NCBI RefSeq assembly: GCF_021864535.1
Contig: NZ_JAKJIC010000017.1
Coordinates: 26,074 to 90,073, forward strand
Reading direction: 5' to 3'
Length of the DNA: 64,000 nt
Source of the DNA: Oryzibacter oryziterrae
Lineage (GTDB): Bacteria; Pseudomonadota; Alphaproteobacteria; Rhizobiales; Pleomorphomonadaceae
In this document: in pieces, positions 1 through 8,638 of the stretch
How the letters are laid out: each line of letters begins with the position of its first letter
How positions within the stretch are numbered: position 1 is the stretch's first letter
The notes under the pieces: generated by a model
Told to the model about the DNA's origin: nothing
The model's input: only the letters and a program-made list of their open reading frames with translations
Database searches by the model: none
Made by a program: the position numbers and the translations under genes

Positions 1-498
1 CAGCTTGCGCATGGCCACCGCAAGATCGCTGGCGACCGCGTCGAACTCCTCGCCCGGCGGAATGGAATCGGCAAACACCAGCTGCCGGCCATAGCGCTGC
101 AGCCAGTCCACATAATCAGGCTCGAAGCTGCCGATGGCGATGACGCCGGCGGCATTCTCCAGCAGGGCCGGCTCGGGCATGGTGTCGGCGTAGACCCGCA
201 CCGTCTCCATCTTCAGCGTCTGGCAGCGGCTCTCGATACCGAGGCGGACGGACACGTAATAGGGGTCGATGAGCTCATGCTCGGGACGCAGGAAATGCAC
301 CAGCGCGATGCGCTTCAGCGCATTGCGGCCACCGCTGTTGCGCACGCGCGGCGGCGCATAGTTCATCGCGGCCGCCGCCTCGATGATCGCCCGGCGCTTC
401 TGCTCGGAGATCGACAGCGTCTGGTCGGAGTTGAGAACCCGGGACACGGTGGTCGAGGAAACCCCGACTGCTTTCGCAATTGTCTTGAGAGTGGCCAT
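1..498 (-). CDS. LacI-family transcriptional repressor (3' end outside window)
   Basis: These are the first 166 codons of a LacI/GalR-type repressor; the C-terminal part lies beyond the left edge. The protein starts MATLKTIAKAVGVSSTTVSR, a textbook LacI helix-turn-helix at residues 3-23 followed by the hinge. It then enters the periplasmic-binding-protein-like effector domain. It is divergent from the transporter/GH2 operon beginning at 957, and the perfect palindrome at 863-876 is its likely operator. It therefore probably represses that operon until a galactoside-type sugar binds. The family is clear from the sequence. The ligand is inferred only from the neighbouring GH2 enzyme. Confidence 0.9.
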   Translation of the reverse strand, partial: MATLKTIAKAVGVSSTTVSRVLNSDQTLSISEQKRRAIIEAAAAMNYAPPRVRNSGGRNALKRIALVHFLRPEHELIDPYYVSVRLGIESRCQTLKMETVRVYADTMPEPALLENAAGVIAIGSFEPDYVDWLQRYGRQLVFADSIPPGEEFDAVASDLAVAMRKL

Positions 499-956
499 CG
501 TCCATCAGATCGGTTTTGTAAGGGTCCTCGGGTGACCTACGGGGCAGCGACACGCTCAAGACACGGCCGCAGCAATCGCTGTTGAGCCCCCGACGCTTTC
601 GCCAAAGAGTGTCTGCCACGACGCAAGATTCAGGAAATTTTGCGCCTTTCAGCAGCAAAAGTCACCTGTCAAACCGCTGTGGCGACAACATTCTGCCGAA
701 TCGAACTGCGATCGGTGCCGCGGTGCAAAATAGCGTACCATCTGCCAAAGTCGATTGAAAAAACGCACCATACCCGCAGGAATAGTCTCAGGTGCATTCC
801 GCAATCACAACATACGAAGCCCGGAAATAAATTCGGTGCGGGGAGAAACCGGAATTGACATTAGTGAAATTTCACTGATTATTGAGCTGCATTTTTCACT
901 GAACGTCTCGGGCAGTCTTTACCTGCGGCGGCTTCAGATTTCTGGGAGGACCGAAC
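499..956. promoter_or_regulatory. Divergent control region between LacI gene and sugar-importer operon
   Basis: This 458 bp spacer holds no convincing gene. Its right half (about 730-930) is AT-rich compared with the coding DNA and carries the predicted promoter and operator of the rightward operon, listed separately. A further TTTTTCACTGAA at 892-903 resembles half of the 863-876 palindrome and could be an auxiliary repressor site. Short open frames here have unconvincing codon use and no homology that I recognise. Confidence 0.6.
855..882 (+). promoter_or_regulatory. Predicted promoter with LacI operator in its spacer
   Basis: TTGACA (855-860) is a perfect -35 element, and GATTAT (877-882) is a 4/6 match to the -10 box at 16 bp spacing. 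The 14 bp perfect palindrome AGTGAAATTTCACT (863-876) lies exactly between them, a position where a bound LacI protein would block RNA polymerase. It lies about 75 bp upstream of the binding-protein start at 957. Binding by the repressor at 1-498 is inferred. Confidence 0.6.
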
Positions 957-2225
957 ATGAGGAAGTTCAGCACTGCATTGGGAAGCGCCATCGGTTGCCT
1001 GCTCGTCGGGTCGGGGATGATCGCGTCGGCTTCGGCCACCGAACTCACCGTCTGGTGCTGGGATCCGGACTTCAACGTCCCGGCCATGCAGGAGGCCGCT
1101 GCCCGCTACAACAAGCTGCATCCGGACGTGAAGATCACGATCGACAACATCGCCCAGAATGACATCAAGCAGAAGCTGCAGACCCAGCTCCTGGCCAAGG
1201 TGACCGACGGCCTGCCCGACATCGTCCTGATCCAGGACGACAATGCGCAGCGCTTCCTGCAGGCCTTCCCGGGCGCTTTCGAGCCGCTGTCGGATGCCAT
1301 CGACATGAAGAAGTTCGCCCCCTACAAGGTCGCCGCCGCCACCTTCGAGGGCAAGTCCTACTCGGTGCCCTTCGATTCCGGCGTCACGGGCCTGTTCTAC
1401 CGCACCGACTATCTGGAAGCGGCCGGCTACAAGCCCGCCGACCTTGAAGACATCACCTGGGACCAGCTGATCAAGATCGGCACCGACGTCAAGGCTAAGA
1501 CCGGCCATGACTTCTTCGACCTCGACTTCAGCGAGGCCGGTGTGGTCCGCGCCATGATGCAGTCGGCCGGCAAGTGGTTCCTGACGCCCGACGGCCAGCC
1601 CGACATTCTCGACAATGCCCCGCTCAAGGCCGCGCTCGACACCTATTCCAAGCTGTGGAAGGCCGGCATCGTCAAGCCGGTGTCCGGCTGGTCGGCCTAT
1701 ACCGGCGCGTTCACCTCGGGTGAAGTAGCCGCCGTGGTCTCCGGCGCCTGGATGACCGGCACCATCAAGGCCAACGCCGATCAGTCCGGCAAGTGGGCCA
1801 TCGCCCCGCTGCCCAAGCTCGACGGCGTCGACGGTGCCACCCACTATTCCAACTGGGGTGGTTCGAGCTGGTATGTCTTCTCCTCGGCCAAGGAAAAGGC
1901 GACCGCCATCGACTTCCTGAACACCGTCTGGGCCAATGACGTCGACTTCTACCAGGGCATCCTGGTGAAGCAGGGCGCCATCTCCTCCCTGCTTGCCGCC
2001 CGCGATGGCGACGCCTACAAGGCGGTCGATCCGTTCTTCGGCGGTGCGCCGGTGTGGGAGAACTTCGCCAAGTGGCTCGGCCAGGTGCCGGCGGTCGATT
2101 ACGGCACCTTCACCCAGGAAGTGAACTCCGCCATCCAGGAGCAACTGCCGGCCATCGCCAAGGGCGGCAGCGTCGACGAGGCGCTCAAGGCGATCAACGA
2201 CCGGGTGGAACAGCAGGTCCAGTAA
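957..2225 (+). CDS. Sugar ABC transporter substrate-binding protein
   Basis: Periplasmic binding protein of the extracellular solute-binding family 1 (maltose/oligosaccharide cluster), 422 aa, the usual size. A Sec signal peptide (MRKFSTALGSAIGCLLVGSG..., Ala-Ser-Ala cleavage near residue 27) precedes a mature domain beginning TELTVWCWDPDF, a strand typical of the family. GGTSxxVF-type elements (NWGGSSWYVFSS) near residue 305 are also typical. The start is preceded by GGGAGGACCGAAC. It is the first gene of the operon with two permeases and a GH2 enzyme. The substrate is inferred to be a galactoside or related oligosaccharide. Confidence 0.9.
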   Translation: MRKFSTALGSAIGCLLVGSGMIASASATELTVWCWDPDFNVPAMQEAAARYNKLHPDVKITIDNIAQNDIKQKLQTQLLAKVTDGLPDIVLIQDDNAQRFLQAFPGAFEPLSDAIDMKKFAPYKVAAATFEGKSYSVPFDSGVTGLFYRTDYLEAAGYKPADLEDITWDQLIKIGTDVKAKTGHDFFDLDFSEAGVVRAMMQSAGKWFLTPDGQPDILDNAPLKAALDTYSKLWKAGIVKPVSGWSAYTGAFTSGEVAAVVSGAWMTGTIKANADQSGKWAIAPLPKLDGVDGATHYSNWGGSSWYVFSSAKEKATAIDFLNTVWANDVDFYQGILVKQGAISSLLAARDGDAYKAVDPFFGGAPVWENFAKWLGQVPAVDYGTFTQEVNSAIQEQLPAIAKGGSVDEALKAINDRVEQQVQ

Positions 2226-2275
2226 TCCGCGCCGAGACCTCCACCAGACCGGTCGGTTGAAGATCGCCGCGAGGC

Positions 2276-2299
2276 GGGAGAGCGGGAAACCGCTCTCCC
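2276..2299. promoter_or_regulatory. Intercistronic hairpin downstream of binding-protein gene
   Basis: GGGAGAGCGG (2276-2285) and CCGCTCTCCC (2290-2299) form a perfect 10 bp stem closed by a GAAA tetraloop. It lies in the 115 bp spacer between the binding-protein stop and the permease start at 2341. There is no U-tract, so it looks like an mRNA-stabilising or partially attenuating stem rather than a full terminator. Similar stems follow the other binding-protein genes of this window. Confidence 0.7.
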
Positions 2300-2340
2300 C
2301 TACCTTGCTGCCGACCGACCGGCGCCTCTGCCTTCATCGA

Positions 2341-3237
2341 ATGAAAGACACTCCCTTGGCGCGCTCGAAGATCGCCCGCAGCGAACAGGTGAACGGCTGG
2401 CTTTTCGTCATGCCGGCTCTGGCGCTACTCGGGATATTCCTTGTCTACCCCATCCTCTGGTCGCTGTGGATCAGCCTGCAGGTGGGCAAGGGCTCCAACC
2501 TGCATTTCGGCGGCTTTGCCAACATCATCAGACTGTTCGGCGATCGCGTCTTCCTGCATGCGCTCACCAATACCTGCATCTTCTTCGTGGTGCAGGTGCC
2601 CATCATGATCGTGCTGGCGCTGATCTTCGCGGTCATGCTCAACGACAGCAAGCTGTGGGGCCGCGGCTTCTATCGCACCGCCATCTTCCTGCCCTGCGTC
2701 ACCTCCCTGGTTGCCTATTCGGCGCTGTTCCGCTCCATGTTCGAAGCCGACGGCGTCGTCAACAACGCGCTTCTGGCGCTGCATCTCATCGCCGAGCCGA
2801 TCCAGTGGCTGACCGATCCGGTGTGGGCCAAGGTGATGATCATCCTCGCCATCACCTGGCGCTGGACCGGCTACAACATGATCTTCTATCTGGCGGCGCT
2901 GCAGAACATCGACCAGTCGATCTATGAAGCGGCCCGCATCGACGGCATCCCCGCCCGCGCCCGCTTCCTGCGCCTGACGGTGCCGCTGCTGAAGCCCGTC
3001 ATCCTGTTCACCTCGATCATCTCCACCATCGGCACGCTGCAGCTGTTCGACGAGGTCAACAACATCACCCAGGGCGGACCGGGCGACGCCACGCTGACGC
3101 TGTCGCTCTACATCTACAACCTGACGTTCCAGTTCATGCCGAGCTTCGGCTACTCGGCCACCGTGTCCTACGTGATCGTGGCGATGGTGGCGGTGCTGAG
3201 CTTCCTGCAGTTCATGGTCGCGAGGGAAAAATCATGA
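2341..3237 (+). CDS. Sugar ABC transporter permease (MalF/UgpA type)
   Basis: Inner-membrane subunit of a carbohydrate importer, 298 aa from the ATG at 2341. I prefer this start because the protein then begins MKDTPLARSKIARSEQVNGW shortly before the first membrane segment (FVMPALALLGIFLVYPILW). The longer frame back to a TTG at 2257 would run through the hairpin. About six hydrophobic segments are visible. The EAA loop that contacts the ATPase reads EAARIDGIPARARFLRL. Its last codons overlap the next permease (ATGA), which indicates translational coupling. Confidence 0.88.
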   Translation: MKDTPLARSKIARSEQVNGWLFVMPALALLGIFLVYPILWSLWISLQVGKGSNLHFGGFANIIRLFGDRVFLHALTNTCIFFVVQVPIMIVLALIFAVMLNDSKLWGRGFYRTAIFLPCVTSLVAYSALFRSMFEADGVVNNALLALHLIAEPIQWLTDPVWAKVMIILAITWRWTGYNMIFYLAALQNIDQSIYEAARIDGIPARARFLRLTVPLLKPVILFTSIISTIGTLQLFDEVNNITQGGPGDATLTLSLYIYNLTFQFMPSFGYSATVSYVIVAMVAVLSFLQFMVAREKS

Positions 3238-4052
3238 TCCCCGCCGGAAAACTCGCCAATCGCGCGCTGGTGCACGCCATCCTGGCGGCGGCCTCCTTTG
3301 CCTCGATCTTCCCCTTCTACTGGATGGTCGTCGGCGCCACCAACACCTCTGCCGACGTCATCCGCGGCAAGACCAGCTTCGGCGCCAACCTGATCGCCAA
3401 CATCGAGAACCTGCTGGCGCAGGTGGACGTCGGCCGCGTATTCCTCAACTCGGCCGGCCTTGCGGTGGTGGGCACGGTGCTGACGCTGCTCATCTCTTCC
3501 ATGGCCGGCTACGGCTTCGAGATGTTCCGCTCGCACGTGCGCGAAAAGGTCTTCGCGCTGCTGTTGCTGCTGCTCTCCATCCCCTTCGCCGCCCTGATGG
3601 TGCCGCTGTTCGTGATGGTCTCCTCGGCGGGGCTGGCCAATACCTTCATCGCCGTGCTGCTGCCGAGCCTCGCGTCGATCTTCATCATCTTCTACTTCCG
3701 CCAGGCCACCAAGGCCTTCCCCAGCGAGCTGCGCGACGCCGCGCGCATCGACGGGCTGAAGGAATGGCAGATCTTCCTCTACGTCTACATGCCCTCCATG
3801 CGCTCGACCTACGCGGCGGCAACGATCATCGTCTTCATGCTCAGCTGGAACAACTTCCTGTGGCCGCTGATCGTGCTGCAGACGCCCGAGCACAAGACCA
3901 TCACCCTCGTCATCTCCGCGCTGACCTCGGCCTATACGCCCGACTTCGGCGTCATCCTCGTCGCGACCATCCTCGCGACGCTGCCAACACTCATCCTCTT
4001 CTTCGTGCTGCAGCGCCAGTTCGTGGCCGGCATGCTCGGGTCAGTGAAATAA
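3234..4052 (+). CDS. Sugar ABC transporter permease (MalG/UgpE type)
   Basis: Second membrane subunit of the same importer, 272 aa, starting at an ATG that overlaps the stop of the preceding permease by 4 bp. It begins with the family's first membrane helix (HAILAAASFASIFPFYWMVV) and has an EAA loop, DAARIDGLKEWQIF, near residue 168. No ATP-binding gene follows; the next gene, 9 bp on, is a glycosidase. The importer presumably borrows an ATPase such as those at 44399 or 56565. Confidence 0.9.
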   Translation: MIPAGKLANRALVHAILAAASFASIFPFYWMVVGATNTSADVIRGKTSFGANLIANIENLLAQVDVGRVFLNSAGLAVVGTVLTLLISSMAGYGFEMFRSHVREKVFALLLLLLSIPFAALMVPLFVMVSSAGLANTFIAVLLPSLASIFIIFYFRQATKAFPSELRDAARIDGLKEWQIFLYVYMPSMRSTYAAATIIVFMLSWNNFLWPLIVLQTPEHKTITLVISALTSAYTPDFGVILVATILATLPTLILFFVLQRQFVAGMLGSVK

Positions 4053-4061
4053 GGTGAACTG

Positions 4062-6332
4062 ATGCGCTCTATAGCTGCTTTCAACGACGGCTGGACCTTC
4101 CTGGCCGGCTTCGACCCCGCACGCGCCGGTGAAGTGCAGGACGGCGCCGCAGTGGCGCTGCCGCACAATGCCGTCGATCTGCCCTTCGCCTATTTCGACG
4201 AGGCCAGCTACTGGCGCCCCTTCACCTACCAGAAGCGCTTCACCGCCGATCCCGACTGGGCCGGCAAGGAAGTCTATCTGGTGTTCGACGGGGCGATGGC
4301 CGACAGCGTCGTCTATCTCAATGGCGTCGAGATCGTCGCCCATCCCGACGGCTACTCGCCCTTCGAAGCGCGCCTCACCGATCACCTCAAGCCCGGCGAA
4401 AATCTCATCACCGTCAAGATCGACGGTTCCGAGAACCCCGCCATTCCGCCCTTCGGCGCCCGCATCGACTACCTCACCTATGCCGGCATCTATCGCGACG
4501 TCTGGCTGCGCGTGACGCCCAAGGTGTTCATCGAGAATTTCAAGGTCGAGACGCCCGACGTGCTCGGCCCGCTCAAGGGCACGAAGGTCGCCGTTGCGCT
4601 CGCCAATCCCGCGGACATGCCCATTTCAGGCTGCGTCACGGGCTATCTGATGGACGCCGAGGGCAACGAGGTCACGCGCTATTGGCTGGCCATCGAAGAC
4701 GAACAGGTGACGCTGGAGTTCCCCCCGCAGCGTGACCTCCGCCTGTGGGACCTCGACAGCCCCTATCTCTACGAGATGGTGGTGCGCCTCAACACGCCCC
4801 ACGGCGTCGACGAGCGCCGGGTGCGCTTCGGCTATCGTTCGGTCGAGTTCACCACCGAGGGCTTCCGCCTCAACGGCAAGCCGCTCAAGCTGCGCGGCCT
4901 CAACCGCCACCAGTCCTTCCCCTATGTGGGCTATGCCCTCGGCCGCACCGCGCAGGAGCGCGACGCCGACATTCTGAAAGATACGCTGAAGCTCAACATG
5001 GTGCGTACCTCGCACTATCCGCAGTCGAGCTGGTTCCTCGACCGCTGCGACGAGATCGGCCTGCTCGTATTCGAGGAGATCCCCGGCTGGCAGCATGTGG
5101 GCAACGAGGCCTGGAAGGCGGCGTCGATCGAGAACGTGCGCAACATGATCCGTCGCGACTGGAACCACCCGTCCATCGTCATCTGGGGCGTGCGCGTCAA
5201 CGAATCCAAGGACCATCACGCCTTCTACGCCGAGACCAACCGCCTGGCGCGCGAGATGGACCCGACGCGCCCCACCTCCGGCGTGCGCTGCATCGTCGAG
5301 AGCGAGATGCTGGAAGACGTCTACGCCATGAACGACTTCATCCTCGGCATGGAAGAGATCGGCGGCAACCGTCCGCGGACGCCGCTGCGGCCGCAGAAGG
5401 AAGTCACCGGGCTCGATCACGCGGTTCCCTACATGATCACCGAGTTCAACGGTCACATGTACCCCACCAAGGTCTATGACCAGGAACAGCGCCAGGCCGA
5501 GCATGTGACGCGCCATCTCGACGTGCTGAACGCCGCCTATGGCGATCCGGAGATCGCCGGCGCCATCGGCTGGTGCGCCTTCGACTACAACACGCACAAG
5601 GACTTCGGTTCCGGCGACCGCATCTGCCATCACGGCGTGATGGACATGTTCCGCGAGCCCAAGTTCGCCGCCTTCGCCTATGCCAGCCAGTGCGAGCCGA
5701 CCGACGTTCCGGTCCTCAAGCCCGTCACCTCCTGGACGCGCGGCGACCGCAACCACGGCGGCGTGCTGCCGCTGATCATCCTGACCAATTGCGACGAGGT
5801 GGAACTGTCGAGCGGCAACATGCCGACGCGCCGCTTCACGCCCGATCGCGCCACCTATCCGCATCTGCCGCATCCGCCGGTGATCATCCGCCGCGAGGAC
5901 TATCCCAACGAGGAGTTCGGCCACTGGGGCATGGGCTGGCAGAATGTCACCTTCACCGGCTATGTGGACGGCAAGGCGGTGTGCAAGGCCGATTTCGTCG
6001 CCGATCCGGTGGCGAGCGCCCTCGTCGTGGCGCCGGATGCGCCGCAGATCATCACCGGCGACAGCCTGCCCGTCATCGTGCGCGTGGTCGATCAGGTCGG
6101 CAACCGGCTGCCTTACATGTTCGAGCCGGTGCGGGTCACCATCGAAGGCCCGGGCGAGCTGGTCGGACCGGAGCTCCTGTCGCTGGTCGGCGGCTCCACC
6201 GGCTTCTGGGTGATCGCCCGCGGCGCCGGCGAGATCCGCGTCTGCGTCACCCATGCCGGCCTCGGCACCGTGGTCAAGACGCTGGACGCGCAGGCGGCAA
6301 AGCCCGCCGTGCTGTCCCAGCCGAAGCCCTGA
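4062..6332 (+). CDS. Glycoside hydrolase family 2 enzyme (beta-galactosidase-like)
   Basis: 756 aa GH2 hydrolase with no signal peptide, so it acts on sugars after import. Domain order is an N-terminal sugar-binding jelly roll (residues ~1-160), an immunoglobulin-like domain (~165-265), a TIM barrel (~270-560) and a C-terminal beta domain. The barrel shows the GH2 signature around SHYPQSSWFLDRCDEIGLL. The acid/base glutamate is E381 (GVRVNESKD) and the nucleophile is E461 (MITEFNGHMY). GH2 covers beta-galactosidase, beta-glucuronidase and beta-mannosidase; beta-galactosidase or a relative is the best guess. It is the last gene of the LacI-linked operon. Confidence 0.88.
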   Translation: MRSIAAFNDGWTFLAGFDPARAGEVQDGAAVALPHNAVDLPFAYFDEASYWRPFTYQKRFTADPDWAGKEVYLVFDGAMADSVVYLNGVEIVAHPDGYSPFEARLTDHLKPGENLITVKIDGSENPAIPPFGARIDYLTYAGIYRDVWLRVTPKVFIENFKVETPDVLGPLKGTKVAVALANPADMPISGCVTGYLMDAEGNEVTRYWLAIEDEQVTLEFPPQRDLRLWDLDSPYLYEMVVRLNTPHGVDERRVRFGYRSVEFTTEGFRLNGKPLKLRGLNRHQSFPYVGYALGRTAQERDADILKDTLKLNMVRTSHYPQSSWFLDRCDEIGLLVFEEIPGWQHVGNEAWKAASIENVRNMIRRDWNHPSIVIWGVRVNESKDHHAFYAETNRLAREMDPTRPTSGVRCIVESEMLEDVYAMNDFILGMEEIGGNRPRTPLRPQKEVTGLDHAVPYMITEFNGHMYPTKVYDQEQRQAEHVTRHLDVLNAAYGDPEIAGAIGWCAFDYNTHKDFGSGDRICHHGVMDMFREPKFAAFAYASQCEPTDVPVLKPVTSWTRGDRNHGGVLPLIILTNCDEVELSSGNMPTRRFTPDRATYPHLPHPPVIIRREDYPNEEFGHWGMGWQNVTFTGYVDGKAVCKADFVADPVASALVVAPDAPQIITGDSLPVIVRVVDQVGNRLPYMFEPVRVTIEGPGELVGPELLSLVGGSTGFWVIARGAGEIRVCVTHAGLGTVVKTLDAQAAKPAVLSQPKP

Positions 6333-6384
6333 TTGGCTGACGCTCCGGCCCGGTGCGGGCGCGAGCGTGACCCGAGACCCCGTC

Positions 6385-6406
6385 GGAGGGCGCCAAGGCG
6401 CCTTCC
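6385..6406. terminator. Putative bidirectional terminator between convergent genes
   Basis: GGAGGGCGCC and GGCGCCTTCC form a 10 bp stem (one G-T pair) with an AA turn in the 82 bp gap between the GH2 gene (+) and the SorC gene (-). The symmetric placement suits shared termination. No long T-run follows on either strand, so its efficiency is uncertain. Confidence 0.5.
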
Positions 6407-6414
6407 GGACACCC

Positions 6415-7377
6415 TCAGCTGATGTCCTGGTCGGTCAGCCGCGCGGCGGTGAACTTGTCGGTGATCAGCACGTTGACGATGCGGCCGAGCAGGGCGCCGC
6501 GAATGGCGTCCAGCTTGCGCGCGCCGCCGGCAACCCCGACCACGCGCGGCACCTTCCCAAGTTCGGCCAGCGACATGCCGATGACGCGCTCGTCGAGCGA
6601 GCCGGTCACCGGACGCCCCGCGGCATCGAAGAAGCGCAGGCAGACGTCGCCGATGGCGCCGCGCGCCTCGAGATCATGCAACTCGTCGGATGAAAAGCTG
6701 TTGCCCGAGTTCCACAGCATCAGCGAGGGCTGCAGCGCGCCGATGCCGACCAGCGCCACGGTGATGTGGCGGAACTGCTCCATGGTGGCGCGCACATAGG
6801 CGTCGCCCACCATGATCAGCTTGGCGGCGGCGGACGCGGCGACGCCCTGCGCCGACAGCAGCATGGGCTCGGCCCCGGTCAGCGCGGCCAGACGCGTGGT
6901 CAGCTGCGTCGCATGGCTCTGCACCACGGGATTGCCGATGCCGCCCAGGAGCTGCACCACCTTCTTGGCCTTGGCGCGCTTGAGCGGATGGATGGCCTCC
7001 ACCATGGCCAGCAGCGACGCGCTCCAGGAGGACAGGCCGATCACCTCGTCATCGCCGATGGTGGATTCGAAATAATGGCCCGCCGCCTCGCCGATGGCGC
7101 GCAGGATCTGATCCTCCGCTTCCTGGAAGCAATCGGCCACCACCACTTCCGTGAGGCCGTAGCGATCGCGCAGCGCCTGTTCGAGATCGGGGAAGGTGCC
7201 GCGCGGCGGCGTGATGGTGACGCGGACGATGCCCTCCTGTTCGGCGCGCTTGAGCAACCGCGAAATCGTCGCCTGGGAGATGTTGAGACGGGTGGAAATC
7301 TCCGACTGTTTCAGCCGGTTGGCATAGTAGAGCTGCGCCACGCGCGTCATCAGCCTGAGTTCGTAGATCCTGCTCAT
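6415..7377 (-). CDS. SorC/DeoR-family sugar-binding transcriptional regulator
   Basis: 320 aa regulator of the SorC family. The N-terminal helix-turn-helix (residues ~15-45, LKQSEISTRLNISQATISRL) is followed by a SorC sugar-phosphate-binding domain (~60-315). That domain has the typical GGxGxP-like element LGGIGNPVVQ and the VVGVAGGARKLDAI segment near the C-terminus. SorC proteins sense phosphorylated sugars. It is divergent from the split transketolase/kinase operon, and two near-identical GAATAnnTATTC palindromes lie in the shared intergenic region. I infer that it controls that operon and senses a phosphorylated ketose made by the kinase. Confidence 0.9.
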   Translation of the reverse strand: MSRIYELRLMTRVAQLYYANRLKQSEISTRLNISQATISRLLKRAEQEGIVRVTITPPRGTFPDLEQALRDRYGLTEVVVADCFQEAEDQILRAIGEAAGHYFESTIGDDEVIGLSSWSASLLAMVEAIHPLKRAKAKKVVQLLGGIGNPVVQSHATQLTTRLAALTGAEPMLLSAQGVAASAAAKLIMVGDAYVRATMEQFRHITVALVGIGALQPSLMLWNSGNSFSSDELHDLEARGAIGDVCLRFFDAAGRPVTGSLDERVIGMSLAELGKVPRVVGVAGGARKLDAIRGALLGRIVNVLITDKFTAARLTDQDIS

Positions 7378-7440
7378 TGTCGCCGGCTCCCGCCGCTGCC
7401 TTTCGCCCGTCGTTGCGAACCCTGACGATTCGCCTCATTT

Positions 7441-7452
7441 GAATATCTATTC
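7441..7452. promoter_or_regulatory. Predicted SorC operator, copy 1
   Basis: GAATATCTATTC is a GAATA/TATTC palindrome with a TC centre, 63 bp upstream of the SorC start codon (7377). It differs from copy 2 at 7740-7751 at a single central base. Two such 12-mers bracketing one divergent region suggest autoregulation plus control of the kinase operon. Confidence 0.6.
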
Positions 7453-7739
7453 TCTATTGTATAAAGTGACAGAACTAGGCCGCATTGGCAAGAATCTCGC
7501 TTGAGTAATCTTTTTGCACGCGCCACGCCCCTCAGTGGCAGGCCGGCGCGCACCGGGGAGGGCGTAGCAATCGCCCGCATCGGGCCGCAGAAGATCAAGG
7601 CATTGATTCTGATGCCTCTCCGCCTGCCGGATTCCCGATGCCACGCCGGCTCAGCGCCAAAGCGTCACCTGCCGTTTCACCCAGATCCCTCCTTGACGCG
7701 CCGGTCCGCAAGACCTAACATGAAAATCAATCCCATACG

Positions 7740-7751
7740 GAATATTTATTC
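7740..7751. promoter_or_regulatory. Predicted SorC operator, copy 2
   Basis: GAATATTTATTC is a GAATA/TATTC palindrome ending 20 bp before the transketolase start at 7772, so a bound regulator would cover the promoter or ribosome-binding region. It matches copy 1 at 11 of 12 positions; the arms are identical. Confidence 0.6.
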
Positions 7752-7771
7752 AATCCGACAGGATCACCGAC

Positions 7772-8638
7772 GTGAAACCTTTCGACCCTGAAAAAAGTCT
7801 GGCGCCTGCCGATCTCGCAGGCCTCTCTCCCACGGAACGCGCCGCGGCCCTCGCCACGGCCGCCAAGTCCATCCGGCGCTCGGTCGTGCGCATGATCAAT
7901 GCCGCGCAGCTCGGCCATATCGGCGGCGACCTCTCGGTCACCGACATCCTGACGACGCTGTTCGGCGCCGTGCTGAAGCTCGACCCGGCCGCGCCGCTGT
8001 GGCCCGAGCGCGATCGCTTCATCCTGTCCAAGGGCCATTGCGCCGCCGCCCTCTATTCGGTGCTGGCGCTGCGCGGCTTCATCGAATGGGATCTGCTTGA
8101 AACCTTCATGCAGCCGCTGTCGCGTCTCAACGGCCACCCGAACCGCCGCAAGGTTCCGGGCGTGGAGGCCAACACCGGCCCGCTCGGCCACGGCTTGCCG
8201 ATCGCCGTCGGCTCGGCCATCGCCGCACGCCTGTCGGGCAAGAACTGGCGCACCTTCGTCGTCATGGGCGACGGCGAGATGCAGGAAGGCTCCAACTGGG
8301 AAGCCATCATGGCCGCCGGCCACCGCAAGCTCGACAATCTCGTCGCCATCGTCGATCGCAACCGCCTGCAGCAGGGCGCGCGCACCGAAGACACCAACAC
8401 GCTCGATCCCCTGACCGACAAGTTCGCCGCCTTCGGCTGGGACACGCTGGAGATCGACGGCCACGATCACGCCGCGCTCTACGAACTCTTCACCCGCGCC
8501 CCCTCGGGCAAGCCGCTCGGCGTGGTCGCCAACACCACCAAGGGCAAGGGCGTGTCCTTCATCGAAAATCGCGTGGAATGGCACCACAAGGTGCCCAATG
8601 CCGAACAGGTCGCGCTGGCGCTCAAGGAGCTTGCCTGA
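7772..8638 (+). CDS. Transketolase, N-terminal (ThDP-binding) subunit
   Basis: 288 aa protein equal to the first half of transketolase, binding thiamine diphosphate. It contains SKGHCAAALYSVLALRG, the LGHGLPIAVGSAIAARL segment and the GDG-(N) cofactor motif, MGDGEMQEGSNWEAI, with N in DRNRLQQ completing it. The pyrimidine-domain half is the next gene, overlapping by 1 bp. Split transketolases act on unusual sugar phosphates in several catabolic pathways, including apulose 4-phosphate cleavage (AptA/AptB). The linked FGGY kinase fits such a role. The exact substrate is inferred, not seen. Confidence 0.9.
   Translation: MKPFDPEKSLAPADLAGLSPTERAAALATAAKSIRRSVVRMINAAQLGHIGGDLSVTDILTTLFGAVLKLDPAAPLWPERDRFILSKGHCAAALYSVLALRGFIEWDLLETFMQPLSRLNGHPNRRKVPGVEANTGPLGHGLPIAVGSAIAARLSGKNWRTFVVMGDGEMQEGSNWEAIMAAGHRKLDNLVAIVDRNRLQQGARTEDTNTLDPLTDKFAAFGWDTLEIDGHDHAALYELFTRAPSGKPLGVVANTTKGKGVSFIENRVEWHHKVPNAEQVALALKELA

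Larger units (their letters stand above)
7378..7771. promoter_or_regulatory. Divergent control region of SorC gene and transketolase operon
   Basis: 394 bp without a gene. Both ends are AT-rich, and each carries one copy of a GAATA-2nt-TATTC palindrome (7441-7452 near the SorC start and 7740-7751 near the transketolase start). A -10-like TATTGTATAAAG follows the first copy at about 7455. The middle is ordinary GC-rich DNA in which I recognise nothing else. Confidence 0.6.

Noticed and set aside
4626..6254. A long minus-strand frame opposite the GH2 gene
   Set aside because: The plus-strand protein has full GH2 motifs; the antisense product has none.
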